Shown here piece after piece: positions 1 to 8,689 of a stretch of 64,000 bases of DNA. How positions within the stretch are numbered: position 1 is the first letter of the stretch; every line of letters starts with the position of its first letter. The translations under genes and the position numbers were made by a program. The notes under the pieces are model-generated. The model saw nothing but the letters and a program-made list of their open reading frames with translations. It did no database searches and had not been told where the DNA came from. This DNA is from Actinomyces lilanjuaniae (lineage in GTDB: Bacteria; Actinomycetota; Actinomycetes; Actinomycetales; Actinomycetaceae), in contig NZ_CP032514.1 in NCBI RefSeq assembly GCF_003606385.1, positions 2,852,001 through 2,916,000 on the forward strand. The letters are read 5' to 3'.

Positions 1-744
1 TGGCGGAGCCGAGGATGGCAGTGCGCACCTCCCGGTGCAGCTGCTTGCGCTCCTCCAGGGCCAGGGCGATGTCCTGCAGGGCGGAGACCAGGGCGCCACC
101 GGACTTGGACTGGATGACCACGGTGCGCACCAGGACGTTGAGCTCACGGGAAGGCATGCGCCGGGCCAGGTTGCCCAGGGCGTCGTCAAGGGTGCGGCCC
201 AGGGCGATCTCAGAGACCACCCGCCCCAGCTCGGTACTGGCGGGCACCGGTACCTCCCGAGCGGCCAGGCCCAGCGAGCGCTCCACAGACATCCCGGCAG
301 ACGTCCCGTTGGACAGCACCCGGGAGACCTCCGGGAGCTGGGCGATGAACTGCTCCGCTCGCCGGGCCGCACGGCGCTGCAGCCAGCGGAAGAAGACCAG
401 CGGCACGGCCGCGGCAAGGACTCCCCCGGCGATCCGCCCCATGAGCGGGCGGGTACCGACATAGGTCACCGCAATCCCCGCGACCAGCGCCACCTCGACC
501 AGGGCCTCGTCCCACCCCAGCCCGGCGGCGCTGATACGGCGGCGCAGCGCAGGACTCAGCGGCAGGCGGCGCAGCAGGGAGAGGAGCACCGACACCGGGC
601 CCCGCCCCTGGGACTCGCCCCTGCCCCCAGGCTGCGAGCCACCTCCTGACTGCGGCCCGCGCTGGCTCCCAGGGTGATCACCGCGGCGGCAGCCAGGCAA
701 AGGGTCACCGTCACGCTGAGCAGGACAGGTCCCGGCTCGGTCAC
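1..744 (-). CDS. tadB: TadB, Flp/Tad pilus inner-membrane platform protein; frameshifted and cut by the window edge
   Basis: Reads from a GTG at 744 that overlaps the tadA stop (GTGA), the usual translational coupling in tad operons. The first ~30 residues form one membrane segment (VLLSVTVTLCLAAAAVITLG). Frame 1 then runs to a stop at 556. The T2SS-F platform sequence (LRRRISAAGLGWDEALVEVA, then RRAARRAEQFIAQLPEVSRV and ERSLGLAAREVPVPASTELG) lies in another frame and stays open to base 1. The switch falls in the G-rich stretch ~570-640 and equals one lost base. TadB is the polytopic membrane protein on which the TadA ATPase acts. The C-terminal membrane part lies outside the window. Confidence 0.75.
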
Positions 745-2045
745 GAGGCCACCTCCCCTACTGTCAGGCCCGTAGGCAGGGAGTACCCGTGGCGCTGCAC
801 CCGGTGCGCCACGGCCTCTGGCAGCCTCAGGAGCTCGAAGCGCCCCTCCTCCCGGCCCCTGCCGTGGACGTAGCGCATGAGCGGGGAGGTGGCGTAGGCC
901 TCCCGGTGACGTGAGGTCACCGCCTCGATGGTGCTGACCCGGCGGGCGCCCGAGGCGTCACGCTCCAGCTGGACGATGACGTCGATGGCCCCGTTGATCT
1001 GGTCCCGCACCGTCTCTACCGGCAGGGCCACCTCCGACATGGAGGCCAGTGTCTCCAGGCGGCTGAGCGCGTCCTGAGCCGAGTTGGCGTGCACCGTGGT
1101 AAGGGAGCCCTCGTGGCCGGTGTTCATCGCCTGGAGCATGTCCAGGGTCTCACCGCCACGGACCTCGCCGACGATGATCCTGTCGGGGCGCATACGCAGG
1201 GAGTTGCGCACCAGGTCACGGATAGCCACCTGGCCCTGACCCTCAATGTTGGGCGGGCGCGACTCCAGGCGCACGACGTGGGGCTGCTGGAGGGACAGCT
1301 CGGCCGCGTCCTCGATGGTGATGATGCGCTCCCTCTCCGAGATCATGCCGGACAGGGCGTTGAGGAACGTGGTCTTGCCCGATCCGGTCCCGCCGGAGAC
1401 CAGGATGTTGAGCCGGGCTGCCACCAGGACCCCGAGCAGGTCGGCCGCCTCCTGGGGCAGGCTCTTGCGCGCCACCAGGTCCGCCAGGCGGAAGGGCTGG
1501 GGGAATCGGCGGATCGTGATCGTCGGCCCGTCCAGCGCCAGCGGGGGGATGATGACGTTGACCCTCTCACCCCCGGGCAGGCGGGCGTCCACCATGGGGC
1601 TGGACTCGTCCACGCGGCGGTTGACCGAGGAGACGATCCGGTCGATAAGCTGGTAGAGCTCCGCCTCTGAGGTGAAGCGGGTGGGAACCCGCTCGATGCG
1701 GCCCAGACGCTCCACAAAGACGTCCTCCACGCCGTTGACCATGATCTCGGTGATGCTGTGGTCAGCCACCAGCGGCTCCAGCACCCCCAGCCCCACGGCG
1801 TCGTCAATAACGCGCTTGATGAGCCACGCCCTGTCCCGGGAGGACATGACCGGCCCCTCCAGGGAGAGGACCCGGGAGAGCACCCGCTCCAGGCGGGCAC
1901 GCTGCTGCGCCACCTCCAGCCCGGCTACCTCATCCAGGTCGATCTCCTCCAGGAGGCGGGCGCGGTAGGTCGCTACCAGCTCCTCTCGGCCGCCCACCTG
2001 CCGCCTGGCACTACCAGCCGACACCGCGCGGTCCCGCAGCGCCAT
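741..2045 (-). CDS. tadA: TadA/CpaF, hexameric secretion ATPase of the Tad pilus
   Basis: 434 residues, normal for CpaF-type VirB11/GspE ATPases. The N-terminal all-alpha domain ends in the family sequence [12 protein letters not shown]. Then come the arginine-finger region, Walker [10 protein letters not shown] (about residue 217), an Asp box/Walker B around [10 protein letters not shown], and the His box [13 protein letters not shown]. It powers assembly and retraction of Flp pili from the cytoplasmic face. It sits between a TadE gene, 1 base away, and tadB, which it overlaps, so it is one operon. The gene appears intact. Confidence 0.96.
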   Translation of the reverse strand: MALRDRAVSAGSARRQVGGREELVATYRARLLEEIDLDEVAGLEVAQQRARLERVLSRVLSLEGPVMSSRDRAWLIKRVIDDAVGLGVLEPLVADHSITEIMVNGVEDVFVERLGRIERVPTRFTSEAELYQLIDRIVSSVNRRVDESSPMVDARLPGGERVNVIIPPLALDGPTITIRRFPQPFRLADLVARKSLPQEAADLLGVLVAARLNILVSGGTGSGKTTFLNALSGMISERERIITIEDAAELSLQQPHVVRLESRPPNIEGQGQVAIRDLVRNSLRMRPDRIIVGEVRGGETLDMLQAMNTGHEGSLTTVHANSAQDALSRLETLASMSEVALPVETVRDQINGAIDVIVQLERDASGARRVSTIEAVTSRHREAYATSPLMRYVHGRGREEGRFELLRLPEAVAHRVQRHGYSLPTGLTVGEVAS

Positions 2046-2046
2046 C

Positions 2047-2550
2047 TCAGTCCTCCGGGAAGTAGGCGGTACGGCTCACCGTGACGTGCTCGGTGGTCAG
2101 CATCGGCAAGCCGATGGGGACCCTGGCTGTCACCTCCACGCAGTGGGCGGAGCCGCAGCCGTCCCTCACCGACTCCAGAGTGACCCAGCTAGGAAGCGAG
2201 CGCTCTGCGGCCACGGTCGCAGAACGCCCCAGCATCGCGGCCCGGGCACCGTCGCGGGCCGCCGCGCTGACAGAGGTCACGGTGGCGACGGCCAGGAACC
2301 CCTGGAGCAGCATGAGCAGCACCAGCACCACGATGGGGACAAAGGCGATCAGCTCGATGTCAAGGACACCGCTCTCGTCACGGCCCAGCCTCCTCAGCAG
2401 GCGTCCAGGACGAACCGTGCTCCTGGTCGTAGTGGTCGTCTCAGTCACCCTCTCACTCACCTTCTCAGCCTCCGTCTCGGTCACGGGGCCTGTCACCGGC
2501 CCAGTCGCGGGCATGGTCACGGGCATGGTCGCAGGCATGGTCGCGGTCAT
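2047..2550 (-). CDS. TadE-family minor pseudopilin
   Basis: The N-terminal tail is rich in repeated Met/Pro/Thr and Val-Thr units (MPATMPVTMPATGPVTGPVT). It is followed by the TadE signature: a short Asp/Glu-containing motif (DESGVLDIELIAFVPIVV) at the start of a single membrane helix, then an exported domain with a Cys pair (DGCGSAHCVEV). TadE pseudopilins are cut by the prepilin peptidase and join the pilus base or tip. I chose the ATG at 2550 because it overlaps the upstream stop as ATGA; an in-frame start at 2565 is also possible. The Thr/Pro-rich cytoplasmic tail is longer than usual. Confidence 0.8.
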   Translation of the reverse strand: MTATMPATMPVTMPATGPVTGPVTETEAEKVSERVTETTTTTRSTVRPGRLLRRLGRDESGVLDIELIAFVPIVVLVLLMLLQGFLAVATVTSVSAAARDGARAAMLGRSATVAAERSLPSWVTLESVRDGCGSAHCVEVTARVPIGLPMLTTEHVTVSRTAYFPED

Positions 2551-4094
2551 GGCTGGGCCTCCCACACGATCCCGGCCCTGGCAGAGGTGCTCAGGTCCAG
2601 GACGGAGGGCACCGGGACGGTGGCCGTCACCTCACTGGAGGCGCTGCGCTCGATCCTGAGCCCCGAGCGGTAGGGAGCAGGCAGCCGGTCCCTCACCTCA
2701 CGCTGGACCTCCGCCGTGCTCATGCCGGTCCCGTAGGCGTGGGCCGCCTCCTGTGCCGCGTGGTTGGCCATCATGTAGGACACTCCGTAGCCGAGCAGCT
2801 GGACGCACAGCAGCAGCGCGGCCGTAGCCAGGGCAAACACCACCGGGAACTCGACAATCACCTGTCCCCGCTGCCAGCGACGGCTCTTGGCACCGCCACC
2901 GCGACGGCGCAGCCGCGAGCCCGGCGCCCCCGCGGCCTCCGGGGGAGGCGCTGAGGCGGCCGCGGCCCCGCTCAGGAGCAAGCTGGTCACGGGCTGGACC
3001 GCCTTGGCCAGGGCAGGCACCGTGGCGGTGAGCAATGTGGAGGAGTTCACCGCCACGTCCATCTGCGAGGTCAGGTCCGGGACAGAGGCCGCCAACGGAA
3101 CCTCGGTCATCCGTGCCGCCATCCTGGGCTGGATCTCGCGCTGCCGGCCACTGCGATTCATCACCATCTCCACGATTCGTCCATGGGCAATGTCAAGTCG
3201 GGTGAACGCCTGCGTCAGGCGCCGCACTGAGCGCAGGGCCGGGGCGTCGGGGGTGGCCACCACAAGCACCCGGTCCGCGCAGTCCAGCGCCATGGCCAGG
3301 ACGTCGTCCATGCGGCTGCCGCAGTCCAGGACCACGTGGTCGAACTGGTAGCGCAGCATGCTGATAATCTGGCGGGTGGCCGCCTCGGTCATAGCCTCCC
3401 CTGCCTCGCCGTGCTCCGGGGCAGGTAGCAGGGAGAGCCCGCCCGGCAGCGGGTACATGACCTCGGCGACCTCGCGGGCGCTGGCCTCCGCCGCGATGTC
3501 TACCAGGTCGATGACCGAGCGCCGTACGGACAGGCCCGTCATCGCGGCCAGGTCTCCGCCTCGCACGTCCAGGTCCACCAGGCAGGTGCGGACGTGCTGG
3601 GCCAGCTGGGCGGCCGCTACCACCGCGATCGTCGAGGTGCCCACCCCGCCCTTGGCCCCGACCACGGCGGTGACGGTGCCCTGCCGCCGAGCGCCGGCCT
3701 CCTCCTGCGCTCCGACCTCACGTACCGCCTGGGACCAGGCGAGCACCGGCTGAAGGCGGCTGTAGAGCTCCTCCAGGGAGAGGGGGAGGGTGAGCACGCT
3801 GCGGGCACCCGCGTCCATGGCAGCGCTCAGGAGCTCGGTGCTGCGGCTGCGAGCCAGCAGGATGACCGGGACCAGGGGGTAGGAGCGGGCCACCTCCTGC
3901 ACGACCGCGAGCGCGGAGACGTCGGCGAGGGCCTCGTCGACAAGGACGCAGGAGCCCTCGTCCGTATCCAGGTGCTCGCGCAGACGTGCCAGGGACTCCA
4001 CCGCTGTGACCTCACCCAGCCCCTCGGCCTCTGCCACCGCCGCAGCCACCTGTCGACGCACAGCCTCCTCACTGGTCAGCAGGTACTGCATCAC
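2547..4094 (-). CDS. CpaE/TadZ-like ParA ATPase fused to a TadE pseudopilin domain
   Basis: 515 residues in one uninterrupted frame. Residues 1-135 resemble a degenerate receiver domain, as in CpaE/TadZ. Residues 140-370 are a MinD/ParA-type ATPase with the deviant Walker A KGGVGTST, the DLDVRGGDLAAMTGL segment and VVLDCG (Walker B). A Pro/Ala/Arg-rich linker (~375-405) leads into a TadE-like part: RGQVIVEFPVVFALATAALL, a single membrane helix, then an exported ~75-residue domain. CpaE/TadZ localises the Tad machine; TadE is a pilin-like component. Having both in one chain is unusual. The start overlaps the cpaB stop; GTG 4094 or ATG 4091 are both possible. Confidence 0.88.
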   Translation of the reverse strand: MMQYLLTSEEAVRRQVAAAVAEAEGLGEVTAVESLARLREHLDTDEGSCVLVDEALADVSALAVVQEVARSYPLVPVILLARSRSTELLSAAMDAGARSVLTLPLSLEELYSRLQPVLAWSQAVREVGAQEEAGARRQGTVTAVVGAKGGVGTSTIAVVAAAQLAQHVRTCLVDLDVRGGDLAAMTGLSVRRSVIDLVDIAAEASAREVAEVMYPLPGGLSLLPAPEHGEAGEAMTEAATRQIISMLRYQFDHVVLDCGSRMDDVLAMALDCADRVLVVATPDAPALRSVRRLTQAFTRLDIAHGRIVEMVMNRSGRQREIQPRMAARMTEVPLAASVPDLTSQMDVAVNSSTLLTATVPALAKAVQPVTSLLLSGAAAASAPPPEAAGAPGSRLRRRGGGAKSRRWQRGQVIVEFPVVFALATAALLLCVQLLGYGVSYMMANHAAQEAAHAYGTGMSTAEVQREVRDRLPAPYRSGLRIERSASSEVTATVPVPSVLDLSTSARAGIVWEAQP

Positions 4095-4813
4095 TGCTCG
4101 CCCTCCTCGTCCTCAGCCGGGGCGCCCATCGCGGTGTACTCCGGGTTGACGACCAGGCTGTCGTCGCCCTCGCGGCGCAGCAGGAGCCTCAGCTTGGTGG
4201 AGAAGCTCTCCCCGTAGGCCAGCTTGAGCGAGTCGTCCGGGGTCAGGGCGAAGGTGACCGGCACAGCCTCCGACTCGGTGAAGTCGCCGGAGTCGGACTC
4301 GTCCTCCACGGTGGTGGCCACCCCTACGTCAGTGACCAGGGCGTTCTGGATGATGACCTCGGCCGTGCGCTGCTCGGTGGTGGGGTCCTCCAGGGTGGTC
4401 ACGACGTCCACCCGGGCGCCGGAGGTGATCTTGCCGGCCACGCCGGTCTCCGCGTCCACCATGATCGTCACCTCCCGGTACCCCTCCGTCAGCTGTGGGG
4501 GGTCCTGGAGCATGCTGGCCTGGAGGACCGCCCCCTGGCTGTAGGAGGAAGCGGCCACCTTCCCCTGGAGCTCACTCAGGTCGTGGACCGCGTCGTCAGG
4601 GACCCAGCGCTGGGGTACCTCGACTGCCGTGACGTCCTCAGCCGTGACCTCCTGCAGCTCGTTGACGTCGCCAGACAGCTCCAGGACGGTGGTCACGGGA
4701 CCGACCTGGGAGGACACGGACTGGACGTAGTTGAGCACCACCACGAAAGTGACCAGGGCGCCCAGGACCGTAGCGAGGATAAGCAGGACGCCGCGTCGTT
4801 GGCGTGGATTCAT
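4091..4813 (-). CDS. cpaB: CpaB/RcpC, Tad pilus periplasmic-side assembly protein with SAF domain
   Basis: 240 residues. An N-terminal positively charged stretch and one membrane helix (GVLLILATVLGALVTFVVVL) are followed by a SAF domain (VTAEDVTAVEVPQRWVPDDA through GAVLQASML) and the RcpC/CpaB region. The start at 4813 is fixed by a strong Shine-Dalgarno (AAAGGAGG, 5 bases upstream) and an ATGA overlap with the preceding gene. The C-terminus is acidic. CpaB proteins help stabilise the secretion channel; in monoderms the role is at the membrane-wall interface. Confidence 0.88.
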   Translation of the reverse strand: MNPRQRRGVLLILATVLGALVTFVVVLNYVQSVSSQVGPVTTVLELSGDVNELQEVTAEDVTAVEVPQRWVPDDAVHDLSELQGKVAASSYSQGAVLQASMLQDPPQLTEGYREVTIMVDAETGVAGKITSGARVDVVTTLEDPTTEQRTAEVIIQNALVTDVGVATTVEDESDSGDFTESEAVPVTFALTPDDSLKLAYGESFSTKLRLLLRREGDDSLVVNPEYTAMGAPAEDEEGEQ

Positions 4814-5646
4814 CGTGCCTCCTTTGGTGAGTGGGCAGCGGCAGGTGGCGGTGGCGCGGGGGCGGCAGGTTGCGGCGGCGGGACGGTAGGTGGTGGCACC
4901 GGAGCGGCATAGGGCACGGTCTCGTAGGGCCAGGTCCCGCACAGCAGGCAGCCCTCGGAGGTGGCCAGCTGCCCGCAGCGCGGACAGGCTGTCCGGGCAA
5001 AGCGCGCCAGCGCCTGGTTGACCAGAGGCTCCGGATCCGCGTCAAGCACCGTCAGCTCCGCCCAGGCCCGCGCCGGCCAGCGCCGGGATCGGGGCAGGAC
5101 CGGTTCGCGGTGGATCCCGAGCCGGTCAAGGTTGCCAATGACCCGGCCCGAGTCGTCCTGGGCAGCCCAGAGCGCCAGGCGCGTCCCCCTGGGCAGCTCC
5201 CAGGTGAGGTCGTTGACCTTGGTGACCACCCCCCGGCCCAGGTCCAGGGCAAAACGTGTTCCTGGCAGCAGGCCCTGCACGTGCTGGCTGAGGCTGGGTG
5301 CCGGGCTGGTCAGCCCGCTGACGGACGTCAGCGCGACCCGGGTGCGTAGTGCGGGCGCAAGAGCGCTGACGACGACAGGGGCCTGGCCTAGCGCCCACGG
5401 ACTGAGCCGGAGCAGGCAGTAGGCGAGCGCCCGGAACCGCGTCTCCGGCTCGTCAAGTGCCAGCACGCCCAGCGAGCCGTGGTTAAGGACGGCGCGAACC
5501 GTACGGGCCTCCTGCTCCTCCTCGCCGGTGCGGCACAGGAGGAGCGTGGGACCGTGGTCCTGGCCCGCGAGGACCTCAAGGACCTGGGACGCGGCCCGGT
5601 CACCGGTGTCACCACCCGGGGAGCGGGAGCCAGGGAGCACAAGCAT
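4810..5646 (-). CDS. Uncharacterised zinc-ribbon protein, first gene of the Tad operon
   Basis: 278 residues with no signal peptide or membrane helix. Residues ~1-215 form an unrecognised globular domain rich in Leu/Ala/Arg. A CPRCG...CLLCG zinc ribbon lies at about 222-240, and a Pro/Ala-rich tail (~40 residues) closes the protein. It is translationally coupled to cpaB and is the promoter-proximal gene of the pilus operon, so a regulatory or assembly role is likely. That is inference from position only. No family was recognised. Confidence 0.6.
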   Translation of the reverse strand: MLVLPGSRSPGGDTGDRAASQVLEVLAGQDHGPTLLLCRTGEEEQEARTVRAVLNHGSLGVLALDEPETRFRALAYCLLRLSPWALGQAPVVVSALAPALRTRVALTSVSGLTSPAPSLSQHVQGLLPGTRFALDLGRGVVTKVNDLTWELPRGTRLALWAAQDDSGRVIGNLDRLGIHREPVLPRSRRWPARAWAELTVLDADPEPLVNQALARFARTACPRCGQLATSEGCLLCGTWPYETVPYAAPVPPPTVPPPQPAAPAPPPPAAAHSPKEAR

Positions 5647-5804
5647 CGTGTGGGGACTTTCTGTGTCGTTGCCGCACGCCGTGCGCGCAGCACCGTGGCC
5701 GTTTCAGTGAGCCACAGCCAATGGGATCTTTGGGAGGCAACTGGTAATCAGGCGCTTAGGAGGCGCCACCGAGATGATCTCCTGGTGAGTTCTCGGCGAG
5801 CCTC

Positions 5805-5840
5805 AAGGAACACCGTAAGGAACACCGTAAGGAACAACGT
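5805..5840. repeat. Three tandem 12-base repeats in the pilus intergenic region
   Basis: The unit AAGGAACACCGT occurs at 5805-5816 and 5817-5828, with a one-base variant (AAGGAACAACGT) at 5829-5840. The 293-base gap 5647-5939 holds no gene. It is more A+T rich than its surroundings on the right side, and CATCACACT occurs twice (about 5898 and 5931). The promoter of the minus-strand pilus operon should lie here; the repeats may be protein-binding sites, but I cannot assign one. Confidence 0.6.
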
Positions 5841-5939
5841 TTGGATAACGACGGTATCAGAAACATACAACCCTCTTCCCAATGACTGTGTGTTCTAAAC
5901 ATCACACTAAGAATCCCTCTTCGTCCTCCCATCACACTG

Positions 5940-6851
5940 TCAGGTCACCACCAGGGGCCAGGTCAGCAGGGCACCCGCCACCAGGTAAGGGCCGTAGGCC
6001 ATGGGGTCCTTGCGCCCGGCCCGGCGGGAGACCAGCAGGAGCACGGCCGCCAGCCCGCCGAGGAGGACACCGACCCACAGGGCCACCAGGACCACCAGGC
6101 CGCCGTACCACCCCAGCCACAGCCCGATAACCGCGCACAGCTTGACGTCACCCATCCCCAGGCCTGAGGGGAGCAGCGCGAGCAACAGGCTGGCACCTCC
6201 CGCCCCCAGGCCGCACAGCACCGCCCGCAGGGCCGCGCCCGGGCTCCCCGGTCCGACCATCACGGCCACCACTGCGCTCAGCCCCAGCCAGGCCGCCGCC
6301 GAGCCCAGCAGCCGGTTGGGCAGCAGACGGGCCACGACATCCACGCTGGCGGCACACGTCAGCAGGGCATAGACCGGCACAGCCACCAGCGCCGCGCCCG
6401 TCGCCCCCGCCCGCAGACCCCATCCGGCGCACAGCCCGCAGGACAGCAGCGCGAGCACGGCCTGCGGCCCGGTCCCCAGGAGCCCCGGCCACACCAGCCG
6501 CTGGCCCGAGGTGGCGACAGCATTGCCACTATCACTATCACCCGCATCATCACCACCATCACTGCCGTCACTGTCGTCATTGCCGTCACTACCGTCGCCG
6601 GTATCTTCATCGGGGACCGGCTCGCGGACGTAGCGGCGCGCCCACGCCGACACCGGCCCCGCTACCACCACCACCGAGCAGACGAGGACAGCACCGAGCA
6701 ACCAGGGGGCGAGTGCGGACAACGAGCTGAAGGTCCCAGAGAAAGCCCCAGAGAAGAGCGGCGCAGGGAAGAGCACCGGGGAGGGAGACAGGGATGACGG
6801 TGAGGGCACGACAGCGTCCCTCAGTGGCCCTGGACCGCGACGTTGCCGCAC
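5940..6851 (-). CDS. Prepilin peptidase, A24 type (TadV/CpaA-like)
   Basis: Polytopic membrane aspartyl protease that removes the leader of Flp pilins and TadE-type pseudopilins. Both catalytic Asp contexts are visible: one in SVDVVARLLPNRL and one in the diagnostic GMGDVKL. At least six hydrophobic segments are present. A low-complexity acidic loop (Asp/Ser/Gly repeats, about residues 75-105) lies near the first helix. The GTG at 6851 overlaps the upstream DUF192 gene by 31 bases; a GTG at 6809, just after that gene ends, is an equally reasonable start. Confidence 0.88.
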   Translation of the reverse strand: MRQRRGPGPLRDAVVPSPSSLSPSPVLFPAPLFSGAFSGTFSSLSALAPWLLGAVLVCSVVVVAGPVSAWARRYVREPVPDEDTGDGSDGNDDSDGSDGGDDAGDSDSGNAVATSGQRLVWPGLLGTGPQAVLALLSCGLCAGWGLRAGATGAALVAVPVYALLTCAASVDVVARLLPNRLLGSAAAWLGLSAVVAVMVGPGSPGAALRAVLCGLGAGGASLLLALLPSGLGMGDVKLCAVIGLWLGWYGGLVVLVALWVGVLLGGLAAVLLLVSRRAGRKDPMAYGPYLVAGALLTWPLVVT

Positions 6852-7297
6852 CTAGCGGCGTCAGCAGCCCCACACGGACCGGTCAGGCCAGCCGGGTCCA
6901 CCGCACCGGCCGGGTCCGCGAGAACCACGCTCGACAGCACCGCGCCGGGGGCCACCCCCGCACGAGCGGCCTGCCCTTGCGCCATCTCCACCACTGCCGC
7001 AGCACGCGGACGAGGCAGCCCCACACGGCCGGGCGCCAGCGGGGCGACCGCGAGCACCTCGCCGGAGCGGGCGATATAGACGACATCAATGGGATAGCGC
7101 ATGCCCCAGCAGTGGACCCAGCTGCATCGCGTGATCCACACGGCACCGTCGATTCCGTCAGTCCCCAACAGACCGGTGCGGCGCTCGCTCCTGCTGCGCG
7201 CCGTCCACACCGGCAGGTCCGTCACCTTCCCGTCGACGGCAAGTCGGGGGAGCGGGCTTGTCGCTACGGCTGACCAGGTCGGTGTTGTCCTAGGCAC
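6821..7297 (-). CDS. DUF192-family protein
   Basis: 158 residues. The DUF192 core is recognisable: RRTGLLGTDG, a CSWVHCWGMRYPIDVVY motif (the family's small beta-barrel with the W-x-M-R-x-P-I-D signature), then PGRVGLPRPRAAAVVEMAQG and a GVAPGAVL ending. The biochemical function of the family is not established. It overlaps the prepilin peptidase gene and is probably co-transcribed with it. DUF192 genes are often found near tad loci in actinobacteria, so a link to pilus biogenesis is plausible but unproven. Confidence 0.8.
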   Translation of the reverse strand: MPRTTPTWSAVATSPLPRLAVDGKVTDLPVWTARSRSERRTGLLGTDGIDGAVWITRCSWVHCWGMRYPIDVVYIARSGEVLAVAPLAPGRVGLPRPRAAAVVEMAQGQAARAGVAPGAVLSSVVLADPAGAVDPAGLTGPCGAADAARCGNVAVQGH

Positions 7298-7559
7298 GCG
7301 CGGAGAATACAGAGCCGCCCGGCCCCCTCATAAGGGGCGTCCGCCCCCACACGACGGGGCGTCAGCAGGGCACGACGAGGTACCGCCAGGTGGAAGGCCG
7401 TGCTCCAACCGCGCCGAACCGATCCTCAGTAGGACGCGCCTCCCGCCGCGCAGGCGACTCGCCGCCGCACCTGCGGGACCATCCCACTCATCTGAGTGCC
7501 CACCACGGCTCACGGCGGCTCTGCCAGCCGGACGCACCCACGACCACTAGGATGACCTC

Positions 7560-7901
7560 GTGATCTTCAAGGCAGTGCGCGAGGCGGCCCCGTACCCGGA
7601 GCACGGGGTCACGACCCAGCGCGAGTGGGCTGTCATTGCGCCACGCCAGGTTCGGCTGGCCGATCTCACTACCACGCGCGCGACCCTTGACCTGCGCACC
7701 CTCCTTGACGACGACTCGACGTTCTACGGAGACCTGTTCGCCCACGTCGTCGCCTACCACGGCGAGCTCTACCTGGAGACGGGGCTGCACCGCGCCCTGC
7801 GGGCCGCCCTCCAGGGGCGCACCGCCATCCACGCCAGGATACTGGAGGTCGACGCCAACGGCGTGCCCCGTCTCGCCCCGGCCCCGCCGACAGACTACTG
7901 A
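7560..7901 (+). CDS. Small actinobacterial protein usually annotated as VapB-family antitoxin
   Basis: 113 residues from a GTG. The sequence (MIFKAVREAAPYPEHGVTT, then STFYGDLFAHVVAYHGELYL and ETGLHRALRAALQGRTAIHA) matches a conserved actinobacterial family that automated pipelines name VapB-type antitoxin. No toxin gene is adjacent. The next gene is a LytR_C protein, an arrangement I associate with this family in related genomes, which argues against a classical toxin-antitoxin pair. The preceding 262-base gap (7298-7559) shows nothing recognisable. Confidence 0.6.
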   Translation: MIFKAVREAAPYPEHGVTTQREWAVIAPRQVRLADLTTTRATLDLRTLLDDDSTFYGDLFAHVVAYHGELYLETGLHRALRAALQGRTAIHARILEVDANGVPRLAPAPPTDY

Positions 7902-7953
7902 GAACTGCTGACGGACGACGGCGCCCACCGCTGTCGTCTACTACCCTGGGGGC

Positions 7954-8567
7954 GTGAGCAGCCCCACGGACCCACGTGCCGAGTACCGGCAACACATGCA
8001 GCGTCGGCAGACAACCGTCATCGGCACGGTTCTGGCTATCATGGCCGGCCTGGTCGTGATCGGCCTGCTGGTGTGGACCGGTCTGATTCCCCTGAGCGGC
8101 CCGGCCTTCTCCCGCGACGAGGCCACCGAGGCCTACACCCCGCCCCCTGCCCCCCGGCCGACTCCACCACCGTGGACCTCACGGGGCTGACCATCAACGT
8201 CTACAACGGCTCGGAGACTATCGGCCTGGCCGGCACTGTGGAGACCGCGCTCACCGACGCCGGCCTGACGGTGGGCACCGCTGACGACTGGCCTGAGGAC
8301 TACCGCGGGAACGTCCAGATCATGGTCTCCCAGGCCGGGCTGGTCAACGGGTACTCCCTGGCCCAGATCTTCCCCGACTCCACCGTGCAGATCGACACCA
8401 GCCTGGACCCCTCCGACGAGACGGTCTCTGTGGTCCTCGGCGCGGAGTACGCTCACACGGTACTCACCGCTGACGAGATCGCCCTGGTCGGCTCCGGCCA
8501 GACAATCGTCCCGCCGTCAGGCTGCGTCGCCCCCGGCGATGCGACCGCTGCGGCCACCGACGACTAG
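7954..8567 (+). CDS. LytR C-terminal-domain membrane protein, split by a frameshift
   Basis: A GTG at 7954 opens a frame with a short cytoplasmic part, one membrane helix (TVIGTVLAIMAGLVVIGLLV) and a Pro-rich linker that stops at 8190. The LytR_C domain (LTINVYNGSETIGLAGTVET through QIDTSLDPSDETVSVVLGAE) continues in another frame to 8567. The join is at the C-rich run around 8140-8165 and needs one extra base. LytR_C domains are extracytoplasmic and associated with cell-wall polymer ligases. Together the parts give a complete ~203-residue protein, so the break may be a sequencing error. Confidence 0.75.
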
Positions 8568-8630
8568 CCCACTGACGACAAGCCGACAGTGCCTGGCACT
8601 GACCGGCACCGACCGGGACTGACCGGCTCA

Positions 8631-8643
8631 GGCTGACTCAGCC
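8631..8643. other. Short palindrome between convergent genes
   Basis: GGCTGACTCAGCC is a perfect 6-bp inverted repeat around one base, in a stretch with repeated ACTGACCGGC. It lies between the convergent LytR_C and uracil permease genes. It might contribute to termination but lacks a T run. Confidence 0.3.
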
Positions 8644-8689
8644 GACTGGCTGGCCTGCCCCGGCCCCGCTTCCCCTCAGGTCCCACCGC

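Noticed and set aside
6526..6600. Short repeats suggestive of a CRISPR or microsatellite
   Set aside because: They encode the Asp/Ser/Gly-rich loop of the prepilin peptidase; spacing is irregular and there are no cas genes.
7560..7901. A functional VapBC toxin-antitoxin pair
   Set aside because: No PIN-domain toxin next to it; the neighbour is a LytR_C protein.
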